From: Chitinophagales bacterium
Lineage (GTDB): Bacteria > Bacteroidota > Bacteroidia > Chitinophagales > Chitinophagaceae
DNA length: 64,000 nt
Assembly (NCBI GenBank): GCA_020636505.1
Contig: JACJXR010000005.1
Location: forward strand, 62,001 to 126,000
Reading direction: 5' to 3'
The notes beneath the pieces are model-generated. The model made no database searches. It saw only the letters and a list, made by a program, of their open reading frames with translations, and had not been told where the DNA came from. This document shows positions 25,018 through 34,364 of the stretch, in pieces (position 1 is the first letter of the stretch; each line of letters begins with the position of its first letter). A program made the position numbers and the translations under genes.

Positions 25018-25455
25018 ATGAAGTATTTATTGAAATCGATATTGGTCATATCTCTTATGCTATCAGCCTGTAAGACAGGTGGTACTAATACAGACGCCCA
25101 AAAAGCAATAATGACAGTACTAGACAAACAAGTGCAAGGATGGAACAACGGGAACATAGATGACTACATGCATGGCTATTGGCAAAACGACAGCTTATTG
25201 TTTATCGGAAGTTCGGGCCCGACATATGGATATGACAATGCCGCAGCACGTTACAAAAAGGCTTATCCCGACAAAGAACATATGGGAACACTCTCCTTTG
25301 CAGATGTTGAAATGAAGAGGCTTAGCGACAATCACTATTTCGTTAACGGGAAGTGGAAGCTTGATAGAACAGAAGATACCTTATCGGGGTATTTCACTCT
25401 GCTATTTGAAAAAGTGAATGACAAATGGGTTATTGTCGCCGACCACAGTTCATAA
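25018..25455 (+). CDS. DUF4440/SnoaL-like lipoprotein
   Basis: 145 residues. Lipoprotein signal MKYLLKSILVISLMLSAC with Cys18. The mature part is one NTF2-like domain of the DUF4440 type: VLDKQVQGWNNGNIDDYMHG, then YWQNDSLLFIGSSGPTYGY and a C-terminal LLFEKVNDKWVIVADHSS. Such domains bind small hydrophobic ligands or act as simple enzymes; the role is unknown. ATG 25018 was chosen because the signal peptide begins there. The preceding terminator tail overlaps a TATTTTTC element three bases before the ATG, so it seems to be transcribed separately from truB. Confidence 0.75.
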   Translation: MKYLLKSILVISLMLSACKTGGTNTDAQKAIMTVLDKQVQGWNNGNIDDYMHGYWQNDSLLFIGSSGPTYGYDNAAARYKKAYPDKEHMGTLSFADVEMKRLSDNHYFVNGKWKLDRTEDTLSGYFTLLFEKVNDKWVIVADHSS

Positions 25456-25540
25456 CATGGTTTATTTATAATAACCTGTTTCCATTATCTTTAACGTCAA
25501 TAATCATCTCTTAAGCCCTAAGGATATCGCATAACAAACA

Positions 25541-25828
25541 ATGCTAAGAAACCTAATTATCGAGTCGTATCCTATCATCTTGGTACTGCTTATTGCTTTG
25601 TATGCTTTCGCAAAAAACAAAGCAATGAAAAGCAGTGGTGTGCGAAGTAGAAATAGATTGAATGCTTTCTTCCGCTCTTTCTTTCCGATTCCAAAGCAAG
25701 CCATAAAGAACATGACGAACAACCGATTGGGAGACTACTTTAAAAAAAGCAACAGAATCAATTATCGCTTTTACGGAACACTCGTTTTTTTCACCATCAT
25801 CTACATGTTGATGAAAGCCATCAGCTGA
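25541..25828 (+). CDS. small membrane protein of unknown function
   Basis: 95 residues with a hydrophobic N-terminal segment (IIESYPIILVLLIALYAFAK) and a C-terminal one (YGTLVFFTIIYMLMKAI), separated by a strongly basic stretch with RSRNRLNAFFRSFFP. I do not recognise the family. It begins 85 bases after the lipoprotein and is followed by a strong bidirectional terminator shared with rho. Codon use and the length of the open frame look genuine, but evidence beyond that is thin. Confidence 0.55.
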   Translation: MLRNLIIESYPIILVLLIALYAFAKNKAMKSSGVRSRNRLNAFFRSFFPIPKQAIKNMTNNRLGDYFKKSNRINYRFYGTLVFFTIIYMLMKAIS

Positions 25829-25845
25829 TGATAAACTCATACCGA

Positions 25846-25876
25846 AAAAGGGGGCTGCTTGACGCAGCCCCCTTTT
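25846..25876. terminator. bidirectional terminator between the small membrane gene and rho
   Basis: Thirteen-base perfect stem AAAAGGGGGCTGC / GCAGCCCCCTTTT with a five-base loop, A tract on one side and T tract on the other, so it works for both converging transcripts. Confidence 0.93.
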
Positions 25877-25894
25877 TATATTTCAAAGTTGTTA

Positions 25895-27520
25895 TTATCT
25901 GCCCATGGTCACCAAGAACTCTTCGTTGCTCTTGGTTCCTTTCATTTGACCCAACAAGAAGCTCATGGCTTCGTCGGTCTTCATATCCGCAATGTGATTT
26001 CGGAGTATCCACATTTTGTTCATCACTTCCTTACCCAACAACAGATCGTCTCTACGTGTAGAAGAAGATGTGATATCGATGGCCGGGAATACACGCTTGT
26101 TGGCCAATCTACGATCGAGCTGCAACTCCATGTTACCTGTACCTTTGAATTCTTCAAATATCACTTCATCCATCTTACTACCTGTATCAATCAATGCAGT
26201 GGCGAGAATGGTCAATGAACCACCGTTCTCGATTTTCCTTGCCGCACCGAAGAATTGTTTTGGTTTTTGCATGGCGTTGGCTTCCACACCACCACTCAAT
26301 ACTTTACCCGAAGCAGGTGCAACAGTGTTGTGCGCACGAGCTAAGCGGGTGATGGAATCAAGCAGTATCACAACATCGTGACCTACCTCAACCAATCGTT
26401 TTGCTTTTTGCAGAGCTATTGTTGACACTTTCACATGCTTGTCGGCAGGCTCATCAAATGTGGAAGCAATCACTTCCGCATTTACACTTCTCATCATATC
26501 AGTAACCTCTTCCGGACGCTCATCCACCAATACTATCATCAAGTAACACTCAGGATGGTTGGCAGCTATCGCATTGGCCACCTCTTTCAAGAGCATGGTC
26601 TTACCTGTTTTAGGTTGTGCCACTATCAATCCACGTTGTCCCTTACCTATCGGTGTGAACATATCCATGATACGTGTACCATAGTTGCCTTGTGATGTTG
26701 AAAGGTTCAACTTTTCGTAAGGGAACAATGGAGTCAGATAGTCAAACGGTACGCGATCGCGAATTTCGTCCGGCAACTTACCGTTGATGGTCTCCACTTT
26801 GAGTAGCGCAAAGTATTTTTCTCCTTCTTTCGGCGGTCGAACGGAACCTTTTACGGTATCACCGGTCTTCAAACCGAACAGTTTTATCTGCGACGGAGAT
26901 ACGTAAATATCATCAGGAGAGCTTAAATAGTTGTAGTCACTGCTTCTGAGAAAACCATAACCGTCGGGCATCATTTCCAGCACACCTTCACTGCTGATCG
27001 CGGCATCCATTTCCACATTGAAATTGCCCTGCTGATCTCTGCGTTGGTGTTTGCCATGATGTTTGCCATGGTGATGCTTTTTCTCTTCCTTCGGCTCTTC
27101 GTCCTCTTCTTCATCATCCTCGTCCTCAGGTTGAGCCGCCTGCACATCCGCATCTTGATCGTCCGATGGCATTATTATGTCGGAAGCATCGTCATCATCG
27201 TTGCTGTCGTCTTCCTCTTCGGTCACTTCTTCGGCTTTGGGTTTACGAGCGGCGCGTTTTGCAGGTTTCTTCTCCTCAGCTTCGGCTGTTGCCTCATCTT
27301 CGGCATCGTCTTGCTTAGGTTTGCGTGTTCTGCGTGGCCTCTTCGGCTTATCCTCACTCTCCTCTTTGCTTTTGTTTTCTTGCAAAGCCTGCTGGTCAAG
27401 TATTTTGTAGATAAGCTCTTTTTTGTCCAGCGATTTAGTGTTCTTGATGTTCAACCCGTTGGCAATATCTACCAACTCCGGAACGAGCATGTCGTTTAGT
27501 TGTGATATATCGTATGGCAT
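25895..27520 (-). CDS. rho: transcription termination factor Rho with disordered insert
   Basis: Hexameric RNA-dependent ATPase that ends transcripts. 541 residues, over 100 more than E. coli Rho. Residues 1-45 are the Rho N-terminal helix bundle (DISQLNDMLVPELVDIANGL). Residues about 46-170 are a low-complexity insert of alternating basic and acidic blocks with a histidine cluster (HHHGKHHGKH, 149-158). About 175-245 is the cold-shock RNA-binding domain (LEMMPDGYGFLRS). The motor follows, with Walker A PKTGKT at 303-308, VLVDERPEEVTDM and LLDSITRLARAHN. Bacteroides Rho carries a comparable disordered region reported to drive condensate formation. A leader of about 150 bases precedes the gene. 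Confidence 0.96.
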   Translation of the reverse strand: MPYDISQLNDMLVPELVDIANGLNIKNTKSLDKKELIYKILDQQALQENKSKEESEDKPKRPRRTRKPKQDDAEDEATAEAEEKKPAKRAARKPKAEEVTEEEDDSNDDDDASDIIMPSDDQDADVQAAQPEDEDDEEEDEEPKEEKKHHHGKHHGKHQRRDQQGNFNVEMDAAISSEGVLEMMPDGYGFLRSSDYNYLSSPDDIYVSPSQIKLFGLKTGDTVKGSVRPPKEGEKYFALLKVETINGKLPDEIRDRVPFDYLTPLFPYEKLNLSTSQGNYGTRIMDMFTPIGKGQRGLIVAQPKTGKTMLLKEVANAIAANHPECYLMIVLVDERPEEVTDMMRSVNAEVIASTFDEPADKHVKVSTIALQKAKRLVEVGHDVVILLDSITRLARAHNTVAPASGKVLSGGVEANAMQKPKQFFGAARKIENGGSLTILATALIDTGSKMDEVIFEEFKGTGNMELQLDRRLANKRVFPAIDITSSSTRRDDLLLGKEVMNKMWILRNHIADMKTDEAMSFLLGQMKGTKSNEEFLVTMGR

Positions 27521-27713
27521 ACGAAATAATTTTCTCTATGTATTTTATTGAACTCTTTCTCTTTCTTGCTAACTGCTATTCGCTTGTGCTGAAATCAGCC
27601 GGTATTAAGAAATGGGAAAAAATGTTTCAGTAAACTGAATGGTAATTGATGGAATAAGGATACTCCTGTGCCACAAGATTACAAATGTTTTCGCTTATTA
27701 TCCAAATATTTTT

Positions 27714-28718
27714 TTAAAAATCAGCTTGTTTTTCCTTCAAAAATGCCTCTGATATGCGCTTTACGGTTTGTTTCATGGGTGTGTACCCAAAGCCGGGGAG
27801 CATGTTTAAAAGCCTACTATTGTCATAGTAAACCACACGTTGAGCGGTGCTTGCCGTTTCTTTGGTAATGGTTGAAGGCTTACCGGTAAACATACTTTTC
27901 AGTACGCTAAACCTCCAAACCAGCGCACTTAAAAATTTCCCTGCTTTGCGGCTCGGCGGTTTCCTACCCATGTGCTCGGCCATCATGGTAAACAACTCTT
28001 TGTAAGAATAGTTGCCCTCACATACAATGAAACGTTCATCGTTGATGTCACTGTTCATGAGCATATACATAGCGCGCACCACATCATCCACATCCACCCA
28101 TCCATTTACACCACCGGTATAATACGGAAACTCGTTGTAGACTACTTTCAGCAGGCTTGCAGAACCTTTGTCCCAATTGCCCTCTCCAAGTATCACAGCA
28201 GGATTTACGATAACACCGTTAAGCCCCTCTGCCATGCCACGCCACACTTCCATCTCCGCATAGTATTTGCTCTGTGCATATACAGAGTTGTATTTACTCT
28301 CTTCCCACTGCTGTTCTTCAGTGATCTTGTTGCTGACATCACCCCTACCCAATGCCGCTATGGAACTGACATGCACCATTTTTCGGATACCGTTTTCCAA
28401 TGCTTGGTTGACGAGATTGGCGGTACTTTCCACATTGGCTTGTATCAGTCTTTGTCTGTCCGCCTTATTGAATGATACTATGGCTGCACAATGATAAACT
28501 TCGCTGACTCCGTCAAAAACTTGCTCCACATCATACACGTCCAACAGGTCGCACTGCTGCCATGCTACACCCGGAAGTTGTTGCTGTTCTGCGGAAGGTG
28601 GTGTGTTGTGATACAACGCCCTGACCTCTGCCCCATGATATGACAGATAAGACACAAGCCGACTCCCGAGAAAGCCGCTTCCACCTGTTACCAATACTAT
28701 GTGCTTGTCGGAGATCAA
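27714..28718 (-). CDS. NAD-dependent epimerase/dehydratase family protein (extended SDR)
   Basis: A 334-residue extended short-chain dehydrogenase, similar to dihydroflavonol 4-reductase-like proteins. The Rossmann motif VTGGSGFLGSRLVSYL is at the N-terminus and VYHCAAIVSF follows. The catalytic pair is in YAQSKYYAEMEV (YxxxK, split by one residue from the usual SVYAQSK). The start is a TTG at 28718: an in-frame TAA lies a few codons upstream and no ATG exists before the Rossmann loop. It begins 21 bases after the pheS stop on the same strand and may be read through from it. Substrate unknown. Confidence 0.82.
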   Translation of the reverse strand: MISDKHIVLVTGGSGFLGSRLVSYLSYHGAEVRALYHNTPPSAEQQQLPGVAWQQCDLLDVYDVEQVFDGVSEVYHCAAIVSFNKADRQRLIQANVESTANLVNQALENGIRKMVHVSSIAALGRGDVSNKITEEQQWEESKYNSVYAQSKYYAEMEVWRGMAEGLNGVIVNPAVILGEGNWDKGSASLLKVVYNEFPYYTGGVNGWVDVDDVVRAMYMLMNSDINDERFIVCEGNYSYKELFTMMAEHMGRKPPSRKAGKFLSALVWRFSVLKSMFTGKPSTITKETASTAQRVVYYDNSRLLNMLPGFGYTPMKQTVKRISEAFLKEKQADF

Positions 28719-28739
28719 AAGTTTTTATTCAATACGGTG

Positions 28740-29765
28740 CTACAACGATTCAAACTGTCGTAGAAACCGCACATCGTTTTGTGAGTATAAGCGAAGATCG
28801 TTGACCCTGTACAGCAACTGCGTGATACGTTCCACACCCATACCGAATGCAAAACCGGTATACTCTTCAGGGTCGATATCGAAGTTTCTCAACATGTTAG
28901 GATGCACCATACCGCAGCCAAGAATCTCCACCCAACCCGTGTGTTTGCAAAGGCTACATCCATCGCCACCGCATACGGTACAGGATATATCCATCTCCGC
29001 ACTCGGCTCTGTAAATGGGAAATATGACGGACGGAAACGAACTTTCGTGTTTTCTCCGAACATCTCTTTCACAAAGTAATACAGCGTTTGCTTCAGGTCT
29101 GCAAAAGACACGTTCTTGTCCACATACAATCCTTCCACCTGATGGAAGAAGCAGTGCGCACGTGCAGATATTGTCTCATTCCTATACACACGGCCGGGAC
29201 AAATGACACGTACCGGCATTTTGCCCTGCTCCATAATACGCGCTTGCACCGACGATGTATGTGTACGCAACACCCAGTCGGGATTTTGCTGCACATAGAA
29301 CGTATCCTGCATATCGCGTGCAGTATGATTCTCCGGCATGTTCAGCGATGTGAAGTTATGCCAATCATCTTCTATCTCAGGCCCTGTGGCAACACTGAAC
29401 CCTATCTTCTCAAATATGGATACTATCTTATTTTCAACCATCCTTAACGGATGGCGCGTGCCTACAGGCAAGGTCGTTCCCGGCAGTGATATATCTTGCA
29501 CATCAGCTTTTACAGCTTTGCTATGTTGCAGATGTTTGTACTCTTCAAACTTGGCTTCCGCCTTTTGCTTGAATGCATTCAGCAACTGCCCTGCATCTTT
29601 CTTCTGCTCTTTGGGCACATTTTTCATCTCCCCGAATATATCCTTCACTATACCTTTGGTACCAAGGTACTTTATACGGTATGTTTCCAGCTCATCGGCA
29701 CTTGTGGGTACCGTTGCATCTATATCCGCTTCGTATTGCTTTATTTTGTCCTGTAAGGATTGCAT
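28740..29765 (-). CDS. pheS: phenylalanyl-tRNA synthetase alpha subunit
   Basis: Charges tRNA-Phe as an alpha2beta2 enzyme with PheT, which is not in the window. 341 residues. An N-terminal coiled coil (MQSLQDKIKQYEADI onward) is followed by the class II core: VRVICPGRVYRNETISARAH (motif 2 region), FHQVEGLYVDKN, RFRPSYFPFTEPSAEMDISC, and motif 3 FAFGMGVERITQLLY. I set the start at ATG 29765, because an in-frame TTG at 29774 is the last part of the -7 box TATCTTTG. Confidence 0.96.
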   Translation of the reverse strand: MQSLQDKIKQYEADIDATVPTSADELETYRIKYLGTKGIVKDIFGEMKNVPKEQKKDAGQLLNAFKQKAEAKFEEYKHLQHSKAVKADVQDISLPGTTLPVGTRHPLRMVENKIVSIFEKIGFSVATGPEIEDDWHNFTSLNMPENHTARDMQDTFYVQQNPDWVLRTHTSSVQARIMEQGKMPVRVICPGRVYRNETISARAHCFFHQVEGLYVDKNVSFADLKQTLYYFVKEMFGENTKVRFRPSYFPFTEPSAEMDISCTVCGGDGCSLCKHTGWVEILGCGMVHPNMLRNFDIDPEEYTGFAFGMGVERITQLLYRVNDLRLYSQNDVRFLRQFESL

Positions 29766-29771
29766 AGAGGG

Positions 29772-29779
29772 CAAAGATA
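29772..29779 (-). promoter_or_regulatory. -7 box of pheS, decides the start codon
   Basis: TATCTTTG on the minus strand, six bases before ATG 29765. It overlaps the upstream in-frame TTG, which therefore cannot be the start. Confidence 0.6.
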
Positions 29780-29829
29780 ATGGTTTGAGGCGTCAAGATT
29801 AATAAATCCGGACTAACTTTAGTAACCAC

Positions 29830-31290
29830 ATGTTCGATAAAAAGCCCGTATCTCTCATAATCTTCTTATTGTCGCTTGCATCGCGGATACCGGCGTTGAT
29901 ACGACCGGAGCTGGTGCTGGACGGAGATGAATGTGTACTGGCAACGATGGCGAAGCATGCATATCAAGCCAAAGAACTACCTATCTACTTCTGGGGGCAG
30001 AATTATGGATTTTCACTTATTGAGATACTGTTCGTTCTTCCGTTTTATGCCGTCATAGGCATCAACACCCTATCTGTAAAACTGGGCATGGCGGTCCTTT
30101 GGAGCTTGGGGAATGTATTCTTTTACAAAACATTGACCGGTATCAATAAGGAGAATAAGGCCCTTGCCATCATCCTTACTTTGATATTGATAACCACACC
30201 TGCCTGGGCGGAATGGTCAATAAAAGCAAGAGGTGGCTACATCACCGCTTTTACACTCTCCAACTTATCCACCTACATTCTGTTCCAACTCAACATAAGG
30301 CGGTATTTCAAGTATCCGATATTGGGTATTTTGATAGCCACAATTTATAAAAGTCAGGCCTTTTGGCTCTGCGGACTGATACCCTTAGTCGCATATCACA
30401 TCATACAAGAAAAGAAGTATTTGCATTTGGCGACTGTTATAGTATCTGTTCTGCTCATGTCACTCATATTGGCAAGCTTTCATTATCAAGGCTATATAGT
30501 ATTTGCCACCAACAACAACGGTTTTTCATCGGACTTTCACCTCGAACGGCTGTTCCGCTTTCCTGAATATTTATACAAATCGGTTCAGGGCAATTACTTT
30601 CTTGCATGGTATCAGGACACTCGTTTTTTCCATAAGCTCTTTTCAAAAGTATTCGTCTTGATGGTGGGTATTCTATCCCTGTCCGGCATACTGCACCTTT
30701 TGTTTAATAGAAAGGGGTTCGGGCTGTTCATCGTTTCAACTCTGTTCATACCACTTACCATATGTTACAGCATACTGCCGGAAGATATGCAAGGACGCTA
30801 TATGCTGCCCGTAACGGGCTATGCACTTTTATCGTTGTTCATCTATACCCAAAGGCTGCGTATTGAGACCTTTGTGAAAGTTGCTACCGCAGCAACGTTG
30901 GCTCTGTCGATGGGTACAGTGATATTCCCGGTTTACTTCAACGGCCAAACGAATAAAAAAGAGCTATTGGAATCGATAGCACACCTTAAAAAGAACGGTG
31001 TAAAGTATGTATACGCGACCAACTGTATGCTGCCTTGGGAATATGTTTTCTATTCCAATGAAGAAATAAAGGGGCGGATGTTCTACTTCCCGGGGCGATA
31101 CCCACAATACGACACCTTGGTTGACAAGGCACTCTATTCCAGAGAGCGAACCGCAGTGGTTGGATATTGGAGAGACTACGCGGGACTTGACATAGACAGC
31201 ATCGCCATCGAAACACATTATTTCATCAGCTACGACCCTACCAAGAAGATGTTGGAAAAAGCTTTTGAGTTCCCACTGCCCGAGCAATAA
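29830..31290 (+). CDS. GT-C fold membrane glycosyltransferase (GT39/PMT-2-like)
   Basis: A 486-residue polytopic protein with about ten hydrophobic segments and a C-terminal soluble part from about residue 375. The first loop carries RPELVLDGDECVLATMAKHA, the acidic motif expected of lipid-phosphate-sugar-dependent GT-C enzymes. WSIKARGGYITAFTL and YLYKSVQGNYFLAW lie in extracytoplasmic loops. It probably transfers a sugar from an undecaprenyl or dolichyl-type donor to a glycan, lipid or protein in the periplasm; the acceptor is unknown. Start ATG 29830 is eight bases after TAACTTTA. Its stop is three bases from the convergent L,D-transpeptidase stop. Confidence 0.72.
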   Translation: MFDKKPVSLIIFLLSLASRIPALIRPELVLDGDECVLATMAKHAYQAKELPIYFWGQNYGFSLIEILFVLPFYAVIGINTLSVKLGMAVLWSLGNVFFYKTLTGINKENKALAIILTLILITTPAWAEWSIKARGGYITAFTLSNLSTYILFQLNIRRYFKYPILGILIATIYKSQAFWLCGLIPLVAYHIIQEKKYLHLATVIVSVLLMSLILASFHYQGYIVFATNNNGFSSDFHLERLFRFPEYLYKSVQGNYFLAWYQDTRFFHKLFSKVFVLMVGILSLSGILHLLFNRKGFGLFIVSTLFIPLTICYSILPEDMQGRYMLPVTGYALLSLFIYTQRLRIETFVKVATAATLALSMGTVIFPVYFNGQTNKKELLESIAHLKKNGVKYVYATNCMLPWEYVFYSNEEIKGRMFYFPGRYPQYDTLVDKALYSRERTAVVGYWRDYAGLDIDSIAIETHYFISYDPTKKMLEKAFEFPLPEQ

Positions 31291-31293
31291 ATC

Positions 31294-31845
31294 TTAAGGT
31301 AGTATCTGTATAGGGCTACCTATTTTGACAAACTTGAACAGTTCATCAATCTCCTCATCCGTTACGGCTATACATCCGTTGGTCCAGTCTGTAGCCAAGT
31401 GGAGCTTACCCAAATAACCTTGCCCGTTGGGCAAACCATGTATCTTGATATCCCCACCCGGTGACTTGCCTTTGCTTTTCGCGTATGCTTTGTCCTTGGC
31501 ATTGGGATAGGATATACCCAGATTTTTATGATAACTGCTATTGGGGTTTCTGTCGTTGATGCGATACAACCCTTCAGGCGTTTTCTCGTCTCCTTCAAAC
31601 TGTTTGTGTCCGACAGGTGCATCGCCCAAGGCTACTTTATAAGTTTTCAGGTAGCGGCCTGACAAATAAGCGCGTATTTCTCTTTTGCTTTTCAGCACCA
31701 CTAGACTGTCAATCGATGTCATCTCAACCGCCTCTTCCATCTCGTTTTCAGGCATCTCCTCCATATGAACCATCCTGTTATAACCGATGGCAACAGGCAC
31801 CGAAAGTATGCCCAACACTATTATGACAATGAACAGGCGTTTCAT
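31294..31845 (-). CDS. L,D-transpeptidase (YkuD domain)
   Basis: 183 residues with an N-terminal membrane anchor or signal (LFIVIIVLGILSVPVAIGYN). The YkuD core begins at DSLVVLKSKREIRAYLSGRY and holds the catalytic signature: the His of IKIHGLPNG and the Cys of TNGCIAVTDEEIDELF. Enzymes of this family make 3-3 peptidoglycan cross-links or attach proteins to the wall, or act as amidases. SxGC is here TNGC, with Asn replacing the Ser-x pair, which is a permitted variant. It is monocistronic. Confidence 0.9.
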   Translation of the reverse strand: MKRLFIVIIVLGILSVPVAIGYNRMVHMEEMPENEMEEAVEMTSIDSLVVLKSKREIRAYLSGRYLKTYKVALGDAPVGHKQFEGDEKTPEGLYRINDRNPNSSYHKNLGISYPNAKDKAYAKSKGKSPGGDIKIHGLPNGQGYLGKLHLATDWTNGCIAVTDEEIDELFKFVKIGSPIQILP

Positions 31846-31940
31846 TGTCTGTAAATTACCAACTGTAAATACAACCCTTTGTTAAGAATTATTCAAGTAC
31901 CGAAAATACCGGCTGCTTTTTTGGTAAATTGTGAGTAGAA

Positions 31941-34355
31941 ATGAAGACATATATGAACAGGGCTATAAGAAAGGTGGCGGTTGTTGGCAGTGGTGTTATG
32001 GGTAGTCGCATAGCGGCTCATTTTGCGGGTATAGGTGTAGAGGTATTGTTGTTGGATATCATTCCTCGCGAATTGACCGAAGCAGAAAAAGCGAAAGGCA
32101 TTACAGAAGAAACTCCCGCTTGGCGCAATAAGATAGTGAACGATGCCCTGAACGCCATGCTGAAGTCAAAGCCGAGTGCCGTATATCACAGTGGAGTGGC
32201 CAAGCTCATCACAACAGGTAATATTGAAGACGATCTACATGAGATAAGCGAATGCGACTGGGTGTTGGAAGCCGTAATAGAACGGTTGGACATCAAACAG
32301 CAGGTTTTTGAAAAGATAGAACAACACAGAAAACCCGGAACGCTTATCACCACCAATACATCGGGTATCCCCATCCATATGATGAGCGAAGGCAGGAGCG
32401 AAGATTTCAGAAAGCACTTTTGCGGCACGCACTTCTTCAACCCGCCGAGATATTTAAGGCTGCTGGAAATAATCCCCGCTCCGGACACCAAACAAGAGAT
32501 CATAGACTTCTTGATGGAGTATGGCGACCGTCACTTGGGTAAAACCATGGTACTCTGTAAAGACACGCCGGCATTCATCGCCAACCGCGTTGGAGTTTTC
32601 GGTTTCATGGCGGTATTTCATGCTATGCAAGAGTTGGGGCTAAGTATAGACGAAACCGACTCCCTAACAGGAACAATCATGGGGCGTCCGAAGTCTGCCA
32701 CCTTCCGTACAGGCGATGTTGTAGGATTGGATACTCTGGTACACGTGGCTAAGGCACTTCCACAAAACGTACCCAACGACGAAGCGAAAGATATTTTCAA
32801 AATACCGGCCTTCATCGAAAAGATGATAGAGAACAAATGGCTGGGAGACAAAACAGGACAAGGGTTTTACAAGAAAACAAAAGACGACAAAGGCAAAACG
32901 GAGATACTGACATTGAACCCCGAAACGATGGACTATACGCCCAAGCAAAAAGTACGTTTTGCTACCATCGAAACAGCCAAGCCGTTGGACGAGCTGCAAA
33001 TGAGGTTGAAGGCTTTATATGCAGGACAAGACAAGGCGGGTGAGTTTTACCGGATGTTCCACCATATGTTATTTGCATATGCAAGCAACCGTATACCCGA
33101 AATAGCGGACGAGCTGTACAAAATAGACGATGCTTTGAAAGCAGGCTTCGGTTGGGAGATAGGCGCATTTGAAAGCTGGGACACTCTTGGAGTGAAGAAG
33201 GTAATTGAAGCCATGAAGGCCGCAGGCAACGAACCCGCCAAATGGGTGACTGATATGTTGGAAGCAGGCAACAACACCTTCTACATCACAGAAAACGGAG
33301 AACGTAAGTATTACGACATAGAAAGTAAATCGTACAAAGTACTACCTGCAGCCAAATCGTTCATCATACTCGAACATCTCAACGACAAAGTGGTTTGGGA
33401 GAACAGTGCTTGCAAACTCTACGATATTGGCGACGACGTGGTGGCACTAAGATGGAACACCAAAATGAACAGCATTGGTGGCGAGGTATTGGCAGGTGTA
33501 CAAAAAGCGGTAAGTATAGCCGAAGAAAGATACAAAGGTCTAGTATTGGCCAATGCAGGACCCAACTTCAGCGCGGGTGCCAATGTGGGTTTGATATTCA
33601 TGTTCGCAGTGGAGCAAGAATACGACGAACTGGACATGGCAATAAGGCAATTTCAGAACACCACCATGCGTTTGAGACATAGCAATGTACCTGTGGTTAT
33701 GGCGCCACACGGATTGACTTTGGGTGGAGCTTGCGAAATGTGTCTACATGCAGATGCGGTACAAGCATCAGCTGAGAGTTACATTGGGCTTGTGGAATTG
33801 GGGGTAGGTTTGATACCGAGCGGTGGTGGCACGAAAGAAATGGTGGTACGCGCCTCTGACCGCAACATTAAAGAAGACATTGAGTTGAACTATCTGCAAC
33901 AGTTGTTCATCAACATAGGGACCGCAAAAGTGGGCACATCGGCTCACGAAGCATACGAGCTGTCGTATATGCGCAAAGGGTACGATGGCATATCCATAAA
34001 TCCCGACAGAAGGATAGGCGATGCCAAGCAAAGAGTATTGCAGATGTACGAGCAAGGCTATACACAACCTGTTATGCGTCATAACATAAAAGTGCAGGGC
34101 AAGAGTGGCCTCGGTCCTTTAATGGCCGGCATACATGGCATGTGGCGTGGCAATTACATCAGCGACTATGACAGGCTGATAGCCGAGAAACTGGCCCATG
34201 TGATGTGCGGAGGAGACTTGTCTCACCCAACACTTGTAAGCGAACATTACCTGCTTGATTTGGAACGTGAAGCTTTCCTTAGCTTATGCGGGCAGAAAAA
34301 GACACTTGAGCGTTTGCAAAGTATCTTGCAGACTGGTAAACCATTGAGAAACTAA
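31941..34355 (+). CDS. 3-hydroxyacyl-CoA dehydrogenase / enoyl-CoA hydratase, FadN-like
   Basis: An 804-residue bifunctional fatty acid beta-oxidation enzyme with the dehydrogenase first, as in Bacillus FadN and unlike E. coli FadB. The NAD site VAVVGSGVMGSRIAAHFAG is at residues 13-31. GTHFFNPPRYLRLLEIIPAP holds the catalytic His, and the dimerisation domain follows. From about residue 505 a crotonase domain shows GPNFSAGANVGL (oxyanion), PHGLTLGGACEMCLHAD and LVELGVGLIPSGGGTKE, containing the Glu residues. Usual partners (a thiolase and an acyl-CoA dehydrogenase) are not adjacent; the next gene is a TPR protein nine bases on. ATG at 31953 is an alternative start. Confidence 0.92.
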   Translation: MKTYMNRAIRKVAVVGSGVMGSRIAAHFAGIGVEVLLLDIIPRELTEAEKAKGITEETPAWRNKIVNDALNAMLKSKPSAVYHSGVAKLITTGNIEDDLHEISECDWVLEAVIERLDIKQQVFEKIEQHRKPGTLITTNTSGIPIHMMSEGRSEDFRKHFCGTHFFNPPRYLRLLEIIPAPDTKQEIIDFLMEYGDRHLGKTMVLCKDTPAFIANRVGVFGFMAVFHAMQELGLSIDETDSLTGTIMGRPKSATFRTGDVVGLDTLVHVAKALPQNVPNDEAKDIFKIPAFIEKMIENKWLGDKTGQGFYKKTKDDKGKTEILTLNPETMDYTPKQKVRFATIETAKPLDELQMRLKALYAGQDKAGEFYRMFHHMLFAYASNRIPEIADELYKIDDALKAGFGWEIGAFESWDTLGVKKVIEAMKAAGNEPAKWVTDMLEAGNNTFYITENGERKYYDIESKSYKVLPAAKSFIILEHLNDKVVWENSACKLYDIGDDVVALRWNTKMNSIGGEVLAGVQKAVSIAEERYKGLVLANAGPNFSAGANVGLIFMFAVEQEYDELDMAIRQFQNTTMRLRHSNVPVVMAPHGLTLGGACEMCLHADAVQASAESYIGLVELGVGLIPSGGGTKEMVVRASDRNIKEDIELNYLQQLFINIGTAKVGTSAHEAYELSYMRKGYDGISINPDRRIGDAKQRVLQMYEQGYTQPVMRHNIKVQGKSGLGPLMAGIHGMWRGNYISDYDRLIAEKLAHVMCGGDLSHPTLVSEHYLLDLEREAFLSLCGQKKTLERLQSILQTGKPLRN

Positions 34356-34364
34356 ACAGACATC

